A program made the translations under genes and the position numbers. This document shows, in pieces, positions 58,227-64,000 of a DNA stretch of 64,000 bases. Positions within the stretch are counted from its first letter, which is position 1, and each line of letters begins with the position of its first letter. Where the stretch lies: NCBI GenBank assembly GCA_003116975.1, contig BGKB01000065.1, positions 62,001 through 126,000 on the forward strand. The letters are read 5' to 3'. Under the pieces are notes generated by a model. That model was not told the origin of the DNA. It saw only the letters and a program-made list of their open reading frames with translations, and did not search any database. This stretch comes from Aurantiochytrium sp. KH105. Taxonomy: Eukaryota; Sar; Bigyra; Thraustochytrida; Thraustochytriidae.

Positions 58227-61219
58227 TCGTCGTCATCGTCATCATTGGTATCGTCGTCATTGGCAACATCATCATCGATATCGTCACCATCATCACCATC
58301 ATCATCGATATCGACTTCGCCATCACCTTCATCATCAGGAAAGGTCCTCTTGAAGGAGCAAAGGGAACGCTGATCTCGACAGACAGCGTTGCCATGACGA
58401 ACAACAATGCAGATCCCGCTCCACAGTCCAGAAATACATGTCCAAAACGTTCTCCCCAACCAGCTCAACCCTTTCCACAGACGACACGTGATATACCATG
58501 CGCATTCAACGCCCACATCGTAGCCCTCTCTTATAAAGGGAAGAAAGAACCATCTCACGGCTCTGCGCGAGAAGATAAAGTAGCCAAACCAAGACACCAT
58601 AGCGACAGCGATAGCTATTGTTTTGGCAACAGCCCAGGACTTCCGGTACGGATGCGCTGCGCAAAGGTGCATCTGGGCGTACGCTCTTGTCAATAAATCG
58701 ACTGGTTTTTCGTCAATCAGCAGAACGGATTCGGGCATTGAGTAGAAAGGCCCATGCGCAAAATCTGCCTCCTCGACCTCGGCGAGCAAATCGTAAAGGG
58801 TGTCGTAGTCGATGCAACGGCCCGCAAATGGAACTTGGCTGGGAAGTAAATCCGACAGACGAGTACAATTTTCGTTTCGTGTCGTCCCTGGCCATTCGGA
58901 CATAATCACCTGCCCCCACACACACAGGCACACAAGCCCGATGCAGATCGCGAGAGTTGGAAGCGCAGAAAACCAAAATATGTACGCAGAGACGGCCCAC
59001 TTTGTGAGAACCTCCTGCACATAATTCGACAGCATCTCCTTCGTATTATATTTTTCGAGCAGCGGATACGCCTCCCCTTTCGGATCTTCCGTCTCCTTTT
59101 CAGCGCCATCGTTCTGCTCGCCCTTCTGCTCTGCATCTGCGCCCAGTCTGCTCAGAATGCCGTTCACGCAACCCTTGAAGCTACACCACTTGGGTCGCGA
59201 ACAAGCGCATAAGGCGTGGCAAGAAGGACTGCTAGATCCTGATCTGCACTTCGAACATGCCCATTCACATCGTACGAGACGCCAAAACCAGTCCGTAACG
59301 CCCCAGCAGCTGAATCGCGGAAACCAAATTCGTCGTCTGAGCCGTGAGAGGGGGGCCGAGCCTGCGTCTGACGCGTCTGACTGACCAGGTGGTCGTCGCC
59401 AATACAATTCCCGCTTGTGCACCATAGTAAAAGCAAAGAACATCATTTCGACCGCATAATATGCGGCTATCTTGCCTTCGTTTTGCCCTGTGACTTTTTG
59501 CAACTTTTGTTCAATCCCTCTCCGACGTTCCATGAGAGTCTTTCGCTCCTCTTTGAGGGTCTTTCGCTCCTTTTTGAGTTCATTCGTTTCTTCAAAAAGA
59601 TTGTCCATCGGCACTTGCGCAACGAGCTTAGAGAGCAGCTCCTCGCTCTTCTCTGCAAACTGCTTTTTCCTCTCCCGAAGGTCCACATCAAGTCTCTGAA
59701 GTCTTTCATCGATATTCTCCAGCTCCCGTTTCAGGGCAACGAATGTTGCCGGAGATAGGCGGAACACTTTTGCCGTGCCTGCATTTCTAGAGTCGCGACT
59801 TGTGTCATCATCACCAAAGTGCGCGTCACGTAGATCTCTGAAAGCCTTGGTTGTATATGTGAGGCCAAATGCCGAGTCTTTAAGAAAGACATACGGCTTT
59901 GTTGCAAACTTCATGATCCAGTGACTTTCTCCGCGATATCGCTCGACAGCGTCGATCTCGCGAAAGCTCGAGACGTACTTTTCGAAGTCATCGGCACTGA
60001 GATCAGCAAAGTCGTGCATGGTGAGATAAACCATGGCAATATTCAGAATGGGGCGGTAAAGCTGTGCTTCCTTCTCTTCGTGCAAAGTTTCGCCGAGCCA
60101 TGACAGCGCAATGAAGACGACAAGACCAAGACCAATGCCAATGAACATCAAGATGCGCGTTTCCCCGTCATAGCAGCTTGCCACCTCGTAGAGACTCCCG
60201 TCGCGCCAGCTGTCCCAGGACAAGAGGGTATCAGGTGTTCTCGGGTCGAAGATTTGCGAGGCAAAGGTCCGAGCAGTAATCTTGTCTGCGTTTTGAAGCA
60301 GGTTTTCCAGTCGTGAGAGATCGGTGCACTCCCCGAGCCAAAGAAACCTGTTTTGGCCACTGGCCGCGGCGATCTGTCCAAGACCTTGCGTGCACTCAGT
60401 CGGTGGCGCTACCGCTCCATCGCAGTCAAAAGCTGGCCAGACCCAGACAAATGCCCACCAGAACAAATAGGCGAGGCAGGTGATGAGCACAAGCCCAAAG
60501 AGCGCCCAACAGCACCATGACTCAAAGCGTGAGCCTGCAAACTTGGGCAGGTCCTTGAAGCCTCTCGACTTATTTACTTTTTCGTCTTCTTCTTCAAATT
60601 TCATACGAACCTCTTCGTCGCTGACAGTCTCGTCGTCATCGCTGTCTTCGTCTCCACTCGAGAGGTCTTTGCCAGGACCGTCTCTATCTGCGGCGGCTTC
60701 TCCCTCGTGATCGTCATAACCTTTTCCCGCGTCGTTTGTCTTGTTCTTGCCGCGATTCCGATGGAAAACCTTGCTCAACGATGAATATCTGCTGGACATA
60801 CTGCCAGCACTCTGGCTCTTTGCGTGCACACTGATTCCCCCGGGCGCAATAGCGTCTTCAGCTTCTCCTCTTCCTTGTTCTCCAAACTGGTCGCCGTCTT
60901 GATCCTCGTCGCGATGCTGACGATCATCCCCAACATCGCCGTCATCGCCGAGGTCACCTCGCTCGATCGTTTCTTCAGATGGAATCACTGCGCCAATCTG
61001 CTGCTCCATGTGTTCCTCGCGGTCGTGGACCGAAAGATCATCCTCGCCCCCCTCGACCTCGGCGCCATTGCGCTCGTCATCTCCATTCTCTTGTACGGCA
61101 AAGTTGCCGTTAATCTCGCTGTTTTCGCGATCGTCGTCTTGCCCCTCGAAGCCGGCAGTGAGCGCCTCGTTTTCGGTGCCCTTGGCAAGCGCCTTACCCT
61201 TGCGGATTAGCCGCCGCAT
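54311..61219 (-). CDS. Giant polytopic membrane protein with 13 Cys/His motifs (family member C)
   Basis: The frame is open to 61381 from a TTG, but the first ATG is at 61219 (MRRLIRKGKALAKG), giving 2302 residues. Member A and the fourth member also begin with MRR, which supports this start. Acidic, Asp/Glu-rich 1-220; TM1 236-262; loop Cys276, Cys298, Cys349; TM2 355-375, then HEEKEAQLYRPIL, nearly identical in A; coiled coil about 495-585; TM3 742-768; loop Cys785, Cys802, Cys853; the segment RAYAQMHLCAAHPYR is shared with A word for word; TM4 863-883; Asp-rich linker 962-1022; TM5/TM6 1100-1173; Cys/His region from about 1176 with 13 motifs, some with stretched spacing (CEDCYCQRENH, CAKCFCQSNPDH, CARHDDAHWCFGEMH); then PLPLTKTRFCKFAAKLHNC and HDPMTDVL. 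It ends in an acidic tail (GEDSDSDEDDDDREYW). Closest to A. Function unknown. Confidence 0.85.
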
Positions 61220-62170
61220 CTTCACGTTTTTGCTGCCGCTCCGCGACCCTGTTTCCGTCGCGTCAGGGTCACGCAGAGTCGGAGTCCGCTGCCGAGTCCG
61301 AGTCCTGCGCAGGAATCGAAAGTCGATTGCTGCTGCTGCTGCTGCTAATGCTGCTGCTGCTGCTAATGCTGGTGGCAGCAATCATCCAAGTGTCAACGCT
61401 AGTGAAATGTTCGTGCACGCGCACGTGCAGCACGCGCTGTCGCTGGACGTGCAGCCTGGGAGCTGGCGGGGTTGCGCCGCAGCAGTATCCTCAACTTGCA
61501 CGCTTCGCTTCGCTTTACTCTGCTCTGCTCTGCTTTGCGTTGCCCTGCCCTGCTCGGCTTCCCTCGCGTGGCCTCGCCTCCCGCGCCGTGTCGCCGCCCG
61601 AGGCAGAAGCCCCGCCGCGTGGAAACCATAGCAGCAGCCGGGCGGTCTCGGAAGCCTGCAACATCGTCACCATAATCATCATCTTCTTCATCACATCTCT
61701 CCTCTGGGCACGCTTGACCAAGCCCAGCCCGAAACTCGCCAGCGCGGTCTTCCGAGACGCGGGCTCTCGCTGCGACGCGCCGCGCCATCACACGGCCGGC
61801 CTCGCCTCGCCTCGCCTCGCCTCGAGTCGGGCTTGCGCGGGCGCGCTCGCTCGCGGCCGCGTCTCGTGGCGGCCTCGCATCTCCCGCATGGGCCCGCGCC
61901 CGAGGCGAGGCGAGGCCGCCGGCGCGGCTGGCGGCACTCGCACGTCGCGCTGCGGCTGGCGAGAGGCGGGGCCGGGCGGCGTGGCGGGCAGGAGCCGCGG
62001 CTGGCCTCGCCGGCATGGACAGCGAGCGTGCACGGGCGGGCTCCCCAAGCTCGATCCTGGGTTGTTGTGGAAACCTGGGACGTAACACAGCTGTGGGGCG
62101 ACACGTGCGGAGCCACGGCCACTGCGAAGAAGTGCCTTGGCCCGAGGTCTGCCTTGGCCAAAGAACTTTA

Positions 62171-62268
62171 GAGCAAAGCAAAGCCAAAGCCAAAGCAAAG
62201 CGAAAAGCAAAGCAAAGCAAAGCAAAAGAAAAGCAAAGCGAAAAGCAAAGCAAAGCAAAGCAAACCAA
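62171..62268 (+). repeat. AAAGC pentamer-type array
   Basis: About 100 bp of degenerate AAAGC/AAAGCC/AAAGCG units with strong purine strand bias, upstream of member D. Confidence 0.75.
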
Positions 62269-62296
62269 GGCGTCACGTGGGCTGCACGAAGATCGC

Positions 62297-62320
62297 GGAC
62301 GGACGGACGGACGGACGGAC
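62297..62320 (+). repeat. (GGAC)6 microsatellite
   Basis: Six perfect GGAC units followed by GAACGG. Confidence 0.8.
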
Positions 62321-63769
62321 GAACGGAGGGGCTGTCGGCAGCGGCAGCAGCCCCTGGCAGCAGTGCAGGCTGCGGCGGTCGGAAGCGACTTCCTGGTTGT
62401 CCTGGAGAACGTTCACTTGGAAAGAGCAAACATGATCTTGCGCTCCGAGTCAAACATCCGATCAGCCAACCAACCAACCAACCAGCGGATCGACCAACAA
62501 TGCCACCGACCAACCAACTGCAACTGATCGACCAATCGACCAAGCTTTCCCAAGTAGCAGCCAGCACCAGCAGTGACTCGACTGCCACTGCCAGCTGCTG
62601 CTGCCGCCAAACAAACTTCTTGTGCAACGTCGGCCGCATCGTTACACGGCTGCGGGCTGCTCTGACTCGCAAGAATCACGAGGACAGCCGCAGCCGTGAT
62701 GTACTTACCCACTCTTCCAGTTGTTGAGTGGCTGGCCGTCGTGGCAGTGGGGGCTGGCTGCATGTCACAGCCATGCCATGCCATGTGCTGCTGCTGATGC
62801 TTTTATCAGCACGTCGGTCAGCCAGACGCCTGCGCTCTCCAATTTCTCAGAAAAGTCATGGAAACCTGTGCCGATCGATGCTGGTGCTGGTGCTGGCAGC
62901 GCCCGAGGCGAGGCGCGTCGTCCATGGAGCGAAGTCTACGCTGTTGCAAGTCGCAAAAAACGCCTCGTTGCGGCTGAGGATCCCAACAATGTGAAAATAT
63001 CCTGCGGCGGCCAACGTGCTCTTTCAAGATGGCTTTTGGCCTCCGCACCGCGCCGTCGCCCGAAAGCGGAGCGATGAACGCCGCGGCGAGACGCGGCGCT
63101 GTCGCCCGTGCGCGCAGCCCCCTCCGCTGCCGCGCGCGCGGGCTCGGTGCTCGAGGGCGACGCTCATGGCGAGCGCGGCGCGCCAGGACGCCAGGACTGA
63201 CGTCATGACTGACGCTAGCGACCCCGCGCGCGGCGCAGCGACGGCCGGGGAGACGTGGCCGGCGGCCGGCAGCCGCGCAGCGCCACGCGAGCAGCCTGCT
63301 GCGGCGAGCTCGCGCGCGAACGGCCGCTCCGTCGTCTGCTCTTGGTGCGCAGCGCCGCCGTCGTTAGTGGCCTCCGCGCACATAATCCTACTACTATCCT
63401 ACTACCTGGCCGCACACACCCTCAGAAAGTGAGTAAGAGCTGGTTTAGGGGCGGCTTTTCGCCAAGCCCTGCTCGGAGGGAGGCTCTTGGAGGCTGGTGC
63501 TGCACGTCTGCGTAGGATGCGATGCGACGCGGCGGGAGACGGAGGTTCGGGCTGCTGCTGCCTGCTGCAGCTGCTCCCGCATCGATCTTGTGGCCTTGGA
63601 AGAAAGGGGAAAAGTGGGCTGGGTCGAGGAATTTACACTTTCTGGGCCGAGCACGATTGTGTGGGAATCGAGGGCCGCCGATGGCGTGGGCTCGGTGGGG
63701 TGGGCGGCACGGAGATAGATAGATCGATCAACGGCGAGGTTCCTGCAGCATCACGATGTGCAAACCGCA

Positions 63770-64000
63770 ATGCCAGCCATGAGGAGAGCGGGATTCGGGA
63801 GGGTCGCTGCGGCGGCGACGACGAGATTGCCCGCAAATCATGCTTCGGAGTCGTCAGAGTCCGATGCCCAGCGGAAGGGGCAGTCAAGGGTCATTCACAT
63901 TCTGCGGCTTGTCTTTGGGGTTCCACGCGCACTCGTTGTGGTGTTCCTCCGAGGCTTCCTCGTGCCTCTCTTCTGGATCGTGTCCATTTACTTTTCTGTG
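63770..64000 (+). CDS. Start of a fourth member (D) of the giant Cys/His membrane protein family, cut by the window edge
   Basis: The frame opens after a TAG at 63716-63718. The first ATG is at 63770 (MPAMRRAGFGRV; a second ATG follows at 63779) and the frame is open to the last base, giving 77 residues. After a Ser/Arg-rich start, a hydrophobic segment (about 48-77) ends LVPLFWIVSIYFSV. This lines up with GPVSWLLTIYFSID at the end of TM1 in member B. Like B it is on the plus strand, lacks the long acidic N-terminus of A and C, and is divergent from its minus-strand neighbour. Only the N-terminus is visible, so assignment rests on this alignment, the position and the strand. Confidence 0.6.
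   Translation, partial: MPAMRRAGFGRVAAAATTRLPANHASESSESDAQRKGQSRVIHILRLVFGVPRALVVVFLRGFLVPLFWIVSIYFSV

Larger units (their letters stand above)
61220..63769. other. Divergent promoter region between giant genes C and D, repeat-rich
   Basis: 2.5 kb. It contains GCTGCTGCTAAT repeats (about 61327-61375), CTCTGCTCTGC and CCTCG repeats (about 61515-61570, 61798-61825), an AAAGC pentamer array (about 62171-62268), six GGAC units (62297-62320) and CAACCAACCAACC (about 62466-62482). Open frames here are low-complexity, so no gene is supported. Confidence 0.5.

Noticed and set aside
62171-62320. CRISPR-like or satellite array upstream of member D
   Set aside because: Units are 4-5 bp simple repeats without spacers, and the genome is eukaryotic.
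1-64000. tRNA, rRNA or other structured RNA genes
   Set aside because: I looked for tRNA-like internal promoter words and rRNA-like blocks and found none I could support by eye. A covariance-model scan would be needed to exclude them.

Overview
The window looks like nuclear DNA of a GC-rich, intron-poor unicellular eukaryote. A labyrinthulomycete/thraustochytrid-type stramenopile is my best inference. Coding regions are long and mostly uninterrupted, but two introns with canonical ends are visible. The genes are plainly eukaryotic: RAD52, a heterotrimeric G-protein alpha subunit, a small Tim chaperone, a bZIP factor, a ZZ/bromodomain protein, a mitochondrial PPR protein, an Obg GTPase, and two proteins of motile cilia (LRRC49-like and CFAP43-like). 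The species was not identified.

Layout. 1-246: last exons of a small, probably mitochondrial, membrane protein. 715-9848: three minus-strand genes (LRRC49-like, PPR-like, ZZ/bromodomain). 9849-12471: GC-rich intergenic DNA with simple repeats. 12472-14817: bZIP protein. 15440-20953: CFAP43-like giant. 21933-22697: small secreted Cys-rich protein. About 23.7-28.6 kb: a PIF/Harbinger-like DNA transposon with a transposase and a convergent second ORF that carries in-frame stops. 28965-30503: G-alpha. 31413-31634: assembly gap. 31898-32296: Tim13-like protein, followed by a tandem duplication of about 240 bp. 32871-34733: coiled-coil protein. 35638-37281: Obg GTPase, whose first exon lies behind an intron. 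37422-37640: 72-residue tail-anchored protein. 37839-39593: RAD52 with a repeat-rich, Q/N-rich tail.

40.8-64 kb is the most unusual part. Three giant membrane proteins of 2120, 1775 and 2302 residues, and the start of a fourth, belong to one family that I do not recognise. The three complete proteins share the same plan. Two membrane-loop-membrane modules each carry three Cys in the loop, with a coiled coil between the modules. A last membrane hairpin follows, then about 600 residues holding 13 copies of C-x2-[CH]-[aromatic/M]-C-x2-H, then a conserved PLT-[KR]-x-RFCKF block. The genes alternate in strand (-,+,-,+), and the two minus-strand proteins resemble each other most. This suggests that a divergent gene pair was duplicated as a unit. 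The Cys/His region probably binds zinc and faces the cytosol. No function is known to me.

Most other genes are unrelated housekeeping or cilium genes and do not form operons. Starts are given at the first plausible ATG, which in several cases lies inside a longer open frame that begins with a non-ATG codon.
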